63,351 nt of DNA from Streptomyces sp. HB132 (GTDB taxonomy: Bacteria; Actinomycetota; Actinomycetes; Streptomycetales; Streptomycetaceae), in contig NZ_JAFBGA010000025.1 of the NCBI RefSeq assembly GCF_016909575.1, forward strand, positions 1-63,351. Reading direction: 5' to 3'. The position numbers and the translations under genes are program-made. Positions 45,021 to 53,444 of the stretch are shown in pieces (position 1 is the first letter of the stretch; each line of letters starts with the position of its first letter). The notes beneath the pieces are model-generated. The model worked only from the letters and a program-made list of their open reading frames with translations, was not told the DNA's origin and did no database searches.

Positions 45021-45049
45021 TTGTCGCGGCCTCGGTCGAAGGCTATGTT
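45021..45049 (+). promoter_or_regulatory. Sigma-70-like promoter before the mini-ORF
   Basis: TTGTCG (45021-45026), a 17-base spacer, then TATGTT (45044-45049) match housekeeping promoter boxes well. It would start a transcript near 45056 with about 120 bases of leader before the mini-ORF at 45178 and continue into the biosynthetic operon. Confidence 0.55.
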
Positions 45050-45177
45050 GGGTCGGTGTTACACAGTTGGCGATGCAGTGCATATGGCCAATCAGCGGAG
45101 GTTCAGCTGTGCGGTCAGGTCAACCGTTGCACGGCGCGAACTGATTGGTGTACACGAACCGTGGTTGAAGGAGGTGA

Positions 45178-45213
45178 ATGAATATGGGCATCGACGTCAA
45201 GGAGGCCTGGTAA
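45178..45213 (+). CDS. Mini-ORF, 9-11 residues, with perfect Shine-Dalgarno
   Basis: AAGGAGGTGA (45168-45177), a full match to the 16S anti-SD, is followed by ATG AAT ATG GGC ... TAA encoding MNMGIDVKEAW. The second ATG (45184) is at the ideal nine-base spacing from GGAGG and would give MGIDVKEAW. A perfect hairpin follows 24 bases after the stop and the adenylating-enzyme gene 95 bases after it. No other start in the island has so strong a ribosome site. It could encode a tiny precursor peptide of the pathway, or a leader peptide for attenuation. Translation is likely; the function is not established. Confidence 0.45.
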   Translation: MNMGIDVKEAW

Positions 45214-45236
45214 AGGCCGCTCAGCAGAAATCGGGG

Positions 45237-45257
45237 CCAGGGTTCTCTGAACCCTGG
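45237..45257 (+). terminator. Hairpin after the mini-ORF
   Basis: CCAGGGTTC (45237-45245) pairs perfectly with GAACCCTGG (45249-45257) around a 3-base loop. Lying between the mini-ORF and the adenylating enzyme, it could be a partial terminator that keeps mini-ORF expression higher than that of the following genes, or part of an attenuator. Confidence 0.6.
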
Positions 45258-45307
45258 ACCCGACGGCGTATCCCTCCCATCCCAAGGAAAGGCATTGCGG
45301 ACGTAAG

Positions 45308-46654
45308 ATGATTCCTCACAAGTGGTGGCACAGTCAGGCTTTGCGCGAAACGCGGGCCGTGGGGGATGGGTGGCGGATCTTTCTGGATGTGTACAACGCT
45401 GCCGCCCGGGACCCGGCAGCGCTTCAGGAGATCCGCGCCGAACGTCTGGCTCAATCCTTGGAACGGGCTGCGCAAACCGAATTCTATGCTCCGCTGCTCC
45501 AGGGCAAGGACCTCTCGATTCAAGCGGCAGCGCAAACTCTGGCAACGCTTCCAGCGCTCAGTAAGTCCGTCGTGCGGGGTTCGCCGAAGTCGTTCCTGAC
45601 GGGCCTGGTTCACGAGGTGGATGAACTGCGTGTCCAAACCTCCGGGACTTCGGGCGAGCCTATGACGATCGTCCACGACGACTCGCTCCTCACCGAGGCG
45701 GCAGCGGCCGGCCTTCGCATGCTGGAAGCGTACGGATTAGCTCCGGGCTACAGGCTTCTCCGATTCACTTCTGATCCGCGGCACAAGCTGGTCGATTTCG
45801 GTGCGAGTCCATACAACTGCGCTTCCGTTGTCGTGACGGTCAACATTTCGAAGATCGACCGTGAGTCATGTGAATACGTGAACCGTATCTGTGAGGACTT
45901 CCGACCTCATGCCGTTTGGGGGCAACCCATGGAGGTTCTCCTCGCGATGCTTCGTCAGCGAGAAGGCCTACTCCGACTGCCGAAGCCGATGCGAGTGCTC
46001 ACCCATGGGGACACGCTGGACCCGCAAGCGCGAAAGGCAATCTCGGAATCGTTCGGCGCGCCGCACAGTGACTTGTATGGGCTTCAGGAGTTCGGACGGG
46101 TTGCCTGGGAATGCCCGGACTCAATAGGGACGTACCATGTCGAGGAGGAGCGTATCCGTGTTGACGTCGCACAGGATGGACACCTCCTCATCACCGGTTT
46201 GGTGAACAAGGCGACGGCTTTTCTGCGTTATCAGCCCGGTGACTGTGCAGAAATCCTGCGCGGTACGTGTTCCTGTGGCCGGCCACACGCGCGACTGACG
46301 AAGCTGGAGGGGCGGCAGCGTGGGCTCGTCGTCGACGCTCACGGGCAGTTTGTGAGTGTCAAGCCTCTTCGCTTGGCACTGGAAGCCATGCCGCTCGATC
46401 GCTGGCAGGTACAACAGAACGTACCCGGCGAACTGCTCGTACGTGTCGCTCCCAGCGACATGGCCGCCGGTGAGCGAATGGCCGGTGACCTTTCGGACAT
46501 CCTGGGCAAGGTCGTCGCCATGAAACAGCTGACCGTGGAGACCGTCGAGCTGGGCGAACTGGCAGCTGGCGGTGAAAAAGCCCCGCACTTCCGTCTTCTG
46601 GTGACGCAAGAATCGATGAGTGGATCTACACCGAGCGGCACGGGGCTGTGGTAG
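45308..46654 (+). CDS. PaaK/CapK-like adenylate-forming enzyme
   Basis: A 448-residue member of the phenylacetate-CoA ligase (PaaK) group of AMP-forming enzymes, sometimes annotated as capsule protein CapK. The ATP-phosphate loop is TSGTSGEPMTI (residues 111-121), the mid-domain has SDLYGLQEFGRVAWEC, and the adenosine-contact region is LRYQPGDCAEILRGTCSCGRPHARL with a CxCGR zinc-like turn. It probably activates a carboxylic acid as an acyl adenylate or thioester. Codon 144 is TTA (45737-45739). Its ribosome site is weak and 15 bases from the ATG, so translation may depend on the upstream leader. It overlaps the next gene by 7 bases. Confidence 0.85.
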   Translation: MIPHKWWHSQALRETRAVGDGWRIFLDVYNAAARDPAALQEIRAERLAQSLERAAQTEFYAPLLQGKDLSIQAAAQTLATLPALSKSVVRGSPKSFLTGLVHEVDELRVQTSGTSGEPMTIVHDDSLLTEAAAAGLRMLEAYGLAPGYRLLRFTSDPRHKLVDFGASPYNCASVVVTVNISKIDRESCEYVNRICEDFRPHAVWGQPMEVLLAMLRQREGLLRLPKPMRVLTHGDTLDPQARKAISESFGAPHSDLYGLQEFGRVAWECPDSIGTYHVEEERIRVDVAQDGHLLITGLVNKATAFLRYQPGDCAEILRGTCSCGRPHARLTKLEGRQRGLVVDAHGQFVSVKPLRLALEAMPLDRWQVQQNVPGELLVRVAPSDMAAGERMAGDLSDILGKVVAMKQLTVETVELGELAAGGEKAPHFRLLVTQESMSGSTPSGTGLW

Positions 46655-47973
46655 GGGTTCGGGCTGCGACACGAAACCTCACGTCCCGGTACAAAGAGAT
46701 AATCCCCCCTCCCGGGCCTGGACGGCGCTTGATTCTGGGGTCACTTTGGGATTCGGTGGGCACTGGCCTGTGGCTGCCGGTCAGCATTCTCTACTTCGTC
46801 AACGAAGCCGGTCTGCCGCCCGGCCAGGTTGCTCTCGGAATGTCGATAGCAGGAATCATCGGCCTGTTCGGAAGCGTGCTGAGCAGCTGGCCGATCAAGC
46901 GCTGGGGACCACGCCGGATGCTCATCCTGTTCAGCGCATCCCAAGCTGCCCTCACTCTTACATACGCGACCGTGGATTCATTTGCCGAATATCTACCTGT
47001 TGCGATTGCATCCATGTTTGCCGCGCGCTCCGGACGGGTATGCCGCAACGTGCTCATCGGGACTTTGACGGAGAGCGAGCAGCGGATTCGTGTACGGGCG
47101 CTGACTCGAGGCGCCGGCAATACCGGAGTCGCCATGGGTACGGCGACGGCAGGCCTACTGTTACAGTCGCAGGCAGATTCGGCATATCTGATATTGCTAT
47201 GTGGGAACGCCCTGTCGTTCTTCGCCACAACGATGGCAGCGTGGGGGGTGCAGCGAGACACACGAGGTCAATTCGTACAGTCCAGAACTGAAGCCAGGAA
47301 AACCAGAGTGATTGGGGATCGACCCTTTCTTTTCATCACCCTGATTACCACTGTCTTGGGTGTGCACGACGCGATACTGGTCATCGCATTGCCTCTTTGG
47401 ATTACTTCGAACACTGAAGCATCGGAAGCCCTGATGGCCGTATTGCTTCTCATTAATACAGTGATGTGCGTCACCCTGCAGTTGCGTGCCAGTCGAGATA
47501 CGGAATCCCTGACGGGTGGAGCTCGTGTGCTGCGTTGGAGCGGCCTGACAATTGGGATTTCCTGTCTTGTCTACTGGAGTTCAATGCTGGGAGGGCCGGT
47601 TGCGGCTGTTGTTCTGCTTCTTGTCGCGGTAACGATTCACACGTGCGGCGAGCTGTGGTTCCAAGCTGGCAGTTGGGGAATCTTCTACTCGCTGGCGCCG
47701 CCCAAACGACTGCCCGATTATCAGGCGATCTTCAGCTTGGTGAACGTTGGAAGTGACGTGCTGGGGCCCGTAGCAGTGACCATGCTCATCACTGGGTGGG
47801 GCCCACCGGGGTGGGGTGTACTCTCTGCGGTTTTCATCGCTGCTGCAATCACCTACCCCCCCTTGGCGCGATGGGCGGAAAAAGTCCGGGTCGACTCGCC
47901 GACACCGACGGAGGACGGGGAGAACGAGGATCGATGCAGAGCAGGCCGGGTAGCTTCTGAGGGGAGGCCGTAA
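46648..47973 (+). CDS. MFS transporter
   Basis: A 441-residue, ~12-segment MFS protein, likely exporting the product of the island or an intermediate. WPIKRWGPRRMLILF lies at the motif-A position between helices 2 and 3. The GTG start overlaps the stop of the adenylating enzyme by 7 bases, so they are coupled. Residue 172 is encoded by TTA (47161-47163). Its codons end in A or T far more often than those in the left half of the window. The C-terminal 30 residues are hydrophilic and Glu/Asp-rich. Confidence 0.88.
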   Translation: MVGVRAATRNLTSRYKEIIPPPGPGRRLILGSLWDSVGTGLWLPVSILYFVNEAGLPPGQVALGMSIAGIIGLFGSVLSSWPIKRWGPRRMLILFSASQAALTLTYATVDSFAEYLPVAIASMFAARSGRVCRNVLIGTLTESEQRIRVRALTRGAGNTGVAMGTATAGLLLQSQADSAYLILLCGNALSFFATTMAAWGVQRDTRGQFVQSRTEARKTRVIGDRPFLFITLITTVLGVHDAILVIALPLWITSNTEASEALMAVLLLINTVMCVTLQLRASRDTESLTGGARVLRWSGLTIGISCLVYWSSMLGGPVAAVVLLLVAVTIHTCGELWFQAGSWGIFYSLAPPKRLPDYQAIFSLVNVGSDVLGPVAVTMLITGWGPPGWGVLSAVFIAAAITYPPLARWAEKVRVDSPTPTEDGENEDRCRAGRVASEGRP

Positions 47974-47990
47974 AGGGTGAGAGGATTCCA

Positions 47991-48878
47991 GTGGATCATG
48001 ATTGGCGCCTTCACTACGGCGCGTATCCGATTCGAGGCCGTATGAAGCGCCGGCCGGTCGAAGCCCCTGCGCCGTACATGAACGGGATTTCCGACGAGCA
48101 CCAGCCCGCGACGGGCAGTGCCGCCTGCTGGCCGCTTGTCCTGTACTTCCACCATGTCCATCCTGAGATCCTCCACTACACTGCGCTCACCCCTCAGGAA
48201 TTCGAACGCGGCCTGAAACGTGTCCTGGAAGAATTCGACGCATACCTTCCGTCCGGCCTCATCGCCGAGGATGGGCCACACAGGCCGGACCGCCCCACCG
48301 TCTTGATCACCTTCGACGATGGCTACCGTGACACCGTCACATATGCCCGTCCCATCCTCGACCGACTGGGCATACGGGCCGTGTTCTTCGTCTGCACCGG
48401 TCTGGTGGGGCGGCGCAGCCAGCAGCCGCGACAGGATTATCTGACGTACGCGGAATGTGACCTCCTGGCGGCCGACGGACACCTGATCGCTGCGCACACC
48501 CGTACCCACCCTCATCTTGACGAGATACCGGCGAACGAAGCCCGCGAAGAAGCTCTCGGCTCGCTCGCTGACATCGACAGCCGGTACGGATCGGGGCCGA
48601 CGCGGTTGTTCGCCTATCCCTACGGGAGAATTCCCGGGGTTCCCGGCTTGCTGCCGAGCGATGTCCTGGGCTTCGGGACGGTGCGCTCACCGGCCGAGCC
48701 GTGGCCGGCAAGCCCGCATGCCATCCGGCGCACCTATCTGCCTTCCGGAGGGGCCGGCGCCTGGGACGGACTCGTCGATCACTGGCGGACGCAGTGGAGC
48801 TCCACCGCGGCTGCGGCTCGTCCTGGCTGGCCTCCGGGGGCGGCAGCGGGTGCGGGAACGGCATGGCCTGACGCGTGA
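47991..48878 (+). CDS. Polysaccharide deacetylase (NodB fold)
   Basis: A 295-residue protein with the carbohydrate esterase 4/NodB core: catalytic TFDDGY in VLITFDDGYRDTVTYARPIL (about residues 104-120), the metal-binding HTRTHPHLDEI (His-x3-His), and LFAYPYGR. Such enzymes remove N-acetyl groups from GlcNAc-type sugars. There is no signal peptide, so a cytosolic sugar intermediate is the likely substrate, in keeping with an unmasking step in a glycosylation pathway. GTG at 47991 follows GAGAGGA. The Ala/Pro/Gly-rich last 30 residues are outside the fold. Confidence 0.88.
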   Translation: MDHDWRLHYGAYPIRGRMKRRPVEAPAPYMNGISDEHQPATGSAACWPLVLYFHHVHPEILHYTALTPQEFERGLKRVLEEFDAYLPSGLIAEDGPHRPDRPTVLITFDDGYRDTVTYARPILDRLGIRAVFFVCTGLVGRRSQQPRQDYLTYAECDLLAADGHLIAAHTRTHPHLDEIPANEAREEALGSLADIDSRYGSGPTRLFAYPYGRIPGVPGLLPSDVLGFGTVRSPAEPWPASPHAIRRTYLPSGGAGAWDGLVDHWRTQWSSTAAAARPGWPPGAAAGAGTAWPDA

Positions 48879-48927
48879 GACACCTGCCGGCACGGCCGGA
48901 CATCGCAACAACCAGAGAGAAGCAAGC

Positions 48928-49338
48928 ATGAGCACTGAGCAGAGCAAAGCTGAGCAGAACACGCCCGCGTACTCCTTCGGCGGTCTCCACCACGTGCAGC
49001 TCGCCATTCCGCCGGGCGCCGAGGAGCTGTGTCGCCAGTTCTGGGGGGAGATCCTGGGCATGACCGAGCTGGAGAAGCCACCGGTGCTCGCCGCTCGCGG
49101 CGGTTGTTGGTTCCGCGGTGACGGCTTGGAGGTCCACTTGGGGGTGGAAAAGGAATTCGGGCCGGCCCGCAAGGCTCATCCAGGCATCCTCGTCCGCTCC
49201 CTGAACGGCCTCGCCAAGCGTCTGGAGGAATGCGGCCACGAGGTGACCTGGGACGACAGCTTCCCGGGCTACGACCGCTTCTACGCGTCCGACAAACTCG
49301 GCAATCGGCTCGAGTTCATGGAGCGCAGCTCCTCCTGA
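48928..49338 (+). CDS. VOC-family (glyoxalase-like) protein
   Basis: A 136-residue vicinal-oxygen-chelate protein. GLHHVQLAIPPGAEELCRQFWGEILGMTELEKPP forms the first module and HPGILVRSLNGLAKRLEECGHEVTWDDSFPGYDRFYASDKLGNRLEFME the second, with DKLGNRLEFME carrying the usual metal-ligand Glu. Roles include isomerase, dioxygenase and resistance by drug binding. It lies 50 bp after the deacetylase gene and ~60 bp before the ABC-like gene on the same strand. Confidence 0.87.
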   Translation: MSTEQSKAEQNTPAYSFGGLHHVQLAIPPGAEELCRQFWGEILGMTELEKPPVLAARGGCWFRGDGLEVHLGVEKEFGPARKAHPGILVRSLNGLAKRLEECGHEVTWDDSFPGYDRFYASDKLGNRLEFMERSSS

Positions 49339-49397
49339 GGCACTCAGCCCGCCCGGACCGGCCCACCCGTACTTCGGCACTCCGATAGGAACCAGCA

Positions 49398-49934
49398 ATG
49401 ACCGACGAAGCGAGCAGGCCGGACACACTCCGCGTGGTCGACCTGATCGTAGCCAAGGGACCAAAAGGGGCCGAGGACATCATGATCGCGGGACTGACGG
49501 TCCAAGTGGCAGCCGGCGAGACCGTCGTGGTGCAAGCGGACGACCGGGCCTCGGCTGAGGCTTTGATCCAGGTTCTGGCCGGACGACGGCGAGCCCAGTA
49601 CGGCGTCATCGCCGTGGGTGACCGCGGTCGCCCACGGCCGGTCGCACCAGCACCGCCAAAAGGTGTGACGATCGTTCGGCCAGAGCAGCCCCTGCCCGCC
49701 ATGGGCAGCCGGTCGGCTGTGGTCGTCGACGCCACCCGTGCCGGGACCAATTTTGCCGACGCTGCGTGGGCCGAGTCGGTTCGCACCCTCGCCCGCGACG
49801 GCGGCGGCGTGCTCATCGTGACCACGGCCGCGTACCCGGCCCACGCTGCGCATCGGGTCATTCACCTCAACCGGCCGCCACAGCCATCCGCCAGGGTCGA
49901 AGTGCAGCGATCACCCTCCGGCGGAGACGCCTGA
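49398..49934 (+). CDS. ABC ATPase-like protein lacking ATPase motifs
   Basis: A 178-residue protein with the outline of an ABC nucleotide-binding domain: DLIVAKGPKGAEDIMIAGLTVQVAAGETVVVQADDRASAEALIQVLAG parallels the usual strand, P-loop, helix region, but the Walker A lysine is absent (VVVQADDRASAEAL at about 43-56). The Walker B equivalent reads AVVVDATRAGTN without the catalytic Glu, the signature LSGGQ is missing, and the H-switch is TT in VLIVTTAAYPAH. It is also shorter than a normal domain. It probably no longer hydrolyses ATP and may have a regulatory or binding role. Its TGA overlaps the next ATG by one base. Confidence 0.6.
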   Translation: MTDEASRPDTLRVVDLIVAKGPKGAEDIMIAGLTVQVAAGETVVVQADDRASAEALIQVLAGRRRAQYGVIAVGDRGRPRPVAPAPPKGVTIVRPEQPLPAMGSRSAVVVDATRAGTNFADAAWAESVRTLARDGGGVLIVTTAAYPAHAAHRVIHLNRPPQPSARVEVQRSPSGGDA

Positions 49935-50869
49935 TGAGCATCGGAGTCGGGATCGTCGGCTTCGGAGCCGCGGGGCGCCAGCACGTGACTGCCCTCGAGG
50001 GTCTCGACGAGGCTCACGTTGCAGCCGTGCTCGAACAGGACACGGCAATCGATACCGGGCATCTGCCCAGACTCAGTTCCTGGCAGGAGCTGCTGTCGGA
50101 CCAGCACATCGCACTGGTTGCACTGTGCTTGCCGCCCGGCGGCCGGGCCGAACTCGCCGTGCAGGCCCTCGACGCGGGCAAGGCCGTCCTGTTGGAGAAG
50201 CCCCCCGCCGTGTCTGTGACCGAGATCGACCGGATAACAGCTGCCGCACGGCGGGCAGGCATGCCAGTCGGAGTGATGCTTCAGCACCGTATGCGGTTAC
50301 CCGCCACCACCTCATCAGCGAAATGGGCGCTTCCGGCGGTCACCGCGGTACTGGAGGTGGCCCGGTTCCGCCCACCCGCTCACTTCCGCGGCGCCGGCTG
50401 GCGTAGTGACCCCGCCTCGGCCCTCGGTGGCATTGCGGCACACCTGGGAGTGCACTACCTCGACCTCGCCTGCCAACTACTCGGCCGACCCCGCGCCGTA
50501 CGGCTCGCCCCCGCCCGAGAGCTCGCCCCCGGCATCGACACCCGGGTCACCGGTCACATCGAATTCCGGAGCGGCGCCACCCTCGCCTTCACCATGACCG
50601 CAGAGTCGCCGGCGCGGAGCGAACGACTTCAGCTCTTCGGCCCCGAAGGAAGTCTCTCTGTCGTCGACGGCACGGTGACCACACAGGTCGGCGAAACAGA
50701 ACATGTCGTACCCGCCCGGCCCACGGCCGAACTGCGGCGCCGGGTCTACCAGGAGATGGCTGACGCCGTAGCCACCGGACAGTCCCCCCCGCGCTGCCAC
50801 CTGGAAGGGGCCCGCCCCATCACCGAGATCCTGAGTACCATCGCCCAGAGAACGAAGTTCGAGGCATGA
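49934..50869 (+). CDS. Gfo/Idh/MocA-family oxidoreductase
   Basis: A 311-residue NAD(P)-dependent sugar or cyclitol dehydrogenase. The Rossmann fold starts VGIVGFGAAGRQHVTAL, the EKP motif is LLEKPPAVSVTE, and the C-terminal sheet has GGIAAHLGVHYLDLACQLLGRP, where the (D/H)xxxH catalytic pattern is HLGVHYLD. Members oxidise inositols, glucose, 3-keto-sugars or UDP-sugars. Codon 122 is TTA (50297-50299). The next gene starts four bases before its stop, linking it to two TIM-barrel isomerase-like genes. Confidence 0.9.
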   Translation: MSIGVGIVGFGAAGRQHVTALEGLDEAHVAAVLEQDTAIDTGHLPRLSSWQELLSDQHIALVALCLPPGGRAELAVQALDAGKAVLLEKPPAVSVTEIDRITAAARRAGMPVGVMLQHRMRLPATTSSAKWALPAVTAVLEVARFRPPAHFRGAGWRSDPASALGGIAAHLGVHYLDLACQLLGRPRAVRLAPARELAPGIDTRVTGHIEFRSGATLAFTMTAESPARSERLQLFGPEGSLSVVDGTVTTQVGETEHVVPARPTAELRRRVYQEMADAVATGQSPPRCHLEGARPITEILSTIAQRTKFEA

Positions 50870-51624
50870 CGGCACCCGTACCCGTGCCCCGGGTGGGAAT
50901 CTCCTCGGGCTCCGCTCCTGACCACGGTGCCGCCGAACTGGCCGCACTCACATTGTCCTGCGGCGGCAGTGTCGTGGACGTCCGAGCCGGCAAGGGCCAC
51001 GCCTGGGAAGGCTCCGGCGGCCTGGCCACGCTGCGAGCCGCAGGGGCTGACGTGAGTTTCGTCGGCGTGGGAACCGTACTTGGCGACCCCGCTCACCCCG
51101 CTGGCGGCTGTTCCTCCCTTCCATGGCTGGAACCAGGTCTGCCCGTGAAGGTGTTCGCGGCCGAGGGCTGTACGGCCCCCGGGCGGCTCGACCTGACGCT
51201 GGCCCAGATCCGGGCATTGACGGCCCGCGTCGGCGCGAGCCACCTCGTCCTGATCGAGACCCACCACGGATACGCGCCGGTCGACGAACTCGCCGCGCTG
51301 TGCGAGCGTGCCGGAACCGGCATTCTGCTGGACACCATGGGCCTCGCCCGCATCGCGCCGGACCCCGTGTCGGCAGCCGCCCGGCTGTCCCCCATGACTG
51401 CGTTCGTCCAGGTGAAGGGATTCGCCTGGGAGCACCCCGCCACTTCACGGCACCTACCGCTCGACTCCTGCGCCGAATCCACCCGTGAGGTGCTCGCGGC
51501 CGCGGGGCCGCTTCGCTCGATCACCGTCGAGTCGAAGGCACCCTCACTCGCCGAAGACATCGCGCTCCTCCTGGAGTGGTACGCCACCGACGTCCCCGCC
51601 GTCGGTGAGAAGAGCTCTCCATGA
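50866..51624 (+). CDS. Sugar isomerase/epimerase-like TIM barrel, probably degenerate
   Basis: A 252-residue protein of the AP-endonuclease-2/sugar phosphate isomerase superfamily, shorter than usual. Metal-ligand positions appear as Glu131 (LIETHHGY), Asp156 (ILLDTMGL) and Glu222 (ITVESKAP), but the expected histidine of HVHxKD is replaced by VQVKG (Gln182). It is followed, with a four-base ATGA overlap, by a second and complete homologue. It could be a partner subunit or a diverged enzyme. A duplication origin is plausible but not shown. Confidence 0.7.
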   Translation: MTAPVPVPRVGISSGSAPDHGAAELAALTLSCGGSVVDVRAGKGHAWEGSGGLATLRAAGADVSFVGVGTVLGDPAHPAGGCSSLPWLEPGLPVKVFAAEGCTAPGRLDLTLAQIRALTARVGASHLVLIETHHGYAPVDELAALCERAGTGILLDTMGLARIAPDPVSAAARLSPMTAFVQVKGFAWEHPATSRHLPLDSCAESTREVLAAAGPLRSITVESKAPSLAEDIALLLEWYATDVPAVGEKSSP

Positions 51625-52532
51625 GACTTGCCGTCATCAATGACGAGGTGTCCCAGGACATCGATGTGGCCGCAGCCGAGGCAGCCCGACTGGGCTTCGG
51701 TGGACTGGAGATCCGGTCCTCCGGCGAGGTGCCGCCGCATCTGATGAGCGACGCACAGCTGATCGCTGTTCGCGACGCCGTGGTGGGACGGGGAATGCAC
51801 ATCGTTGGCTTCGACCCGCCCGCCCTCAAGTGCGGCCTGCCCCGCACCGACGCCGAGGTCATGGCTGCGCGCGCCCTGCTGGTGGAGGCGGTCCGGCAGG
51901 CCGAGCTGCTCGGCGCACCATTCGTCCGCGTCTTCACGTTCTACCGCGAAGGCCCGCCGAACCCGCGTGGCGCGGCGGCTGTCGCAAGGGAGGTCCTGGA
52001 CGGAGTGCCGACCGATCAGGTGCCGCTGCTCGTGGAGACGGGCATGCGCACCAACAGCCCCACCATGCGCCATACTCTTGAGTTCCTGGATCACCTCGGT
52101 GACGACCGGCTCGGCGTCTTGTGGGACCCGGGGAACAGCGTCTTCAGCGGCTGGGATCCCGCTCCCTTCCCTCAGGACTACGCACTCGGCCGCGAACGCA
52201 TTCGCCACGTCCATGTGAAGGATCCAGCCGGACGTACGGCCTACGTCCGGCTGGGTGAGGGCTGCCTGCCGTGGCCGGCGATCCTCGGCCGGCTCGGAGA
52301 TGACGGGTACAAGGGCTGGGTGTCCCTCGAGACGCATTGGAGGGTCGGGCGCGTCCTGACCCAGCAGCAGCGTGATGAACCGTGGGGCGAGAAGTTCACC
52401 GCCGGTGGTTTCGAGGCCAGTTCGATCTGCATGCAGCTGCTGCGCGACATGGTTGAGACGGCTGACGCTGTGCGGGCTCCGGGGGCCGATGCGGCAGATG
52501 CCAGCACAGGCATGTCGGAGGCGGGGAGTTGA
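51621..52532 (+). CDS. Sugar phosphate isomerase/epimerase family protein
   Basis: A 303-residue TIM barrel of the AP_endonuc_2 family with all metal ligands: Glu139 (LLVETGM), Asp169 (LWDPGNSV), His198 in IRHVHVKDP, and Glu237 (VSLETHW). Relatives include inosose dehydratase/isomerase, tagatose epimerase and 3-dehydroshikimate dehydratase. Next to a Gfo/Idh/MocA dehydrogenase this suggests oxidation-isomerisation of a sugar or cyclitol. It overlaps both neighbours by four bases (ATGA before, TTGA after). Confidence 0.85.
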   Translation: MRLAVINDEVSQDIDVAAAEAARLGFGGLEIRSSGEVPPHLMSDAQLIAVRDAVVGRGMHIVGFDPPALKCGLPRTDAEVMAARALLVEAVRQAELLGAPFVRVFTFYREGPPNPRGAAAVAREVLDGVPTDQVPLLVETGMRTNSPTMRHTLEFLDHLGDDRLGVLWDPGNSVFSGWDPAPFPQDYALGRERIRHVHVKDPAGRTAYVRLGEGCLPWPAILGRLGDDGYKGWVSLETHWRVGRVLTQQQRDEPWGEKFTAGGFEASSICMQLLRDMVETADAVRAPGADAADASTGMSEAGS

Positions 52533-53359
52533 GCCCTTCACCCGTGTTCCTGCTCGGCGGCCAACGCTGCGGCACCACCGCCTTCGCGCACGCACTGAAC
52601 CTGGCCTTCCACGACGCCGGCGGCCATTTCACCGTCAACGGCAAGCTGCCATACCTGCTGGACCGCTGGCTGACCCCCCAGGACCTGTCCGACCGTCATC
52701 TGCGCGCCGACGAGATCCTTCACGCTCTCGACCGCCGCCCGCCGGACGGCGTCGGCGTCGACCGCTGGCGGGCCCGGGTCGAGGAGAGCCTGCGCACCGC
52801 CGCACGCGAGGTGGCCGAAGGCTCCGCAGGGGACGACGCCACGGCGTTGGCACGGCGTATTCTCGCCGAGAGCAACCTGGACCTGCCCTGCTGGGGGGAC
52901 AAGTACAACGAGTATCTGCTACAGCTGCCGTGGCTGGACGCCGCGCTCCCAGATGCGCGGTACGTGATGCTCATACGGCATCCGCTCGAAGCCGCACGGT
53001 CCATGCTGCGGTGGACCGGTGACCGGCCGTGGTTACCGGTGACCGAGGAGTCCGCACTCGCCAAGTGGGCCGCGTGGAACCGTCACTGGCTGGACTTCGC
53101 GCCGGCCATTCCGGCGGACCGTCGACTGGTGATCGAGTACCAGGCGTTGTGCCGGGGGGAGGAGAGCCGCCGCCTGGAGGAGTTCACGGGGGTGGATCTT
53201 CGGGCCCATCTCTCCGGGCTCACTCCGCGCGCTCCGGTCGCCGGCCTCGATGCCGGCCTCCCACCCGCGGCAGCCGCGGTATGGCAGGCCTTGCGGCAGG
53301 CGTCCCACCCCGACGACGCGGCACCTGCCTCCGACCTCGCGACCACCCACCAGGGGTGA
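52529..53359 (+). CDS. PAPS-dependent sulfotransferase
   Basis: A 276-residue sulfotransferase. The 5'-phosphosulfate-binding loop is FLLGGQRCGTTAFAHAL at residues 7-23 and the 3'-phosphate site is YVMLIRHPLEAARSM, the two signatures of PAPS-using enzymes. It would put a sulfate on a hydroxyl or amino group of the product. The start TTG overlaps the preceding stop (TTGA). Codon 169 is TTA (53033-53035). The C-terminal 40 residues are Ala-rich and probably disordered. Confidence 0.87.
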   Translation: MSPSPVFLLGGQRCGTTAFAHALNLAFHDAGGHFTVNGKLPYLLDRWLTPQDLSDRHLRADEILHALDRRPPDGVGVDRWRARVEESLRTAAREVAEGSAGDDATALARRILAESNLDLPCWGDKYNEYLLQLPWLDAALPDARYVMLIRHPLEAARSMLRWTGDRPWLPVTEESALAKWAAWNRHWLDFAPAIPADRRLVIEYQALCRGEESRRLEEFTGVDLRAHLSGLTPRAPVAGLDAGLPPAAAAVWQALRQASHPDDAAPASDLATTHQG

Positions 53360-53444
53360 CCTGCGTGCCGGCCCGGCCATGTCGTCGGGTGACACGCCCG
53401 CGACGGCCGTGCCTCCTAGACCCACGCCCTTAAGGAGTACGGAA

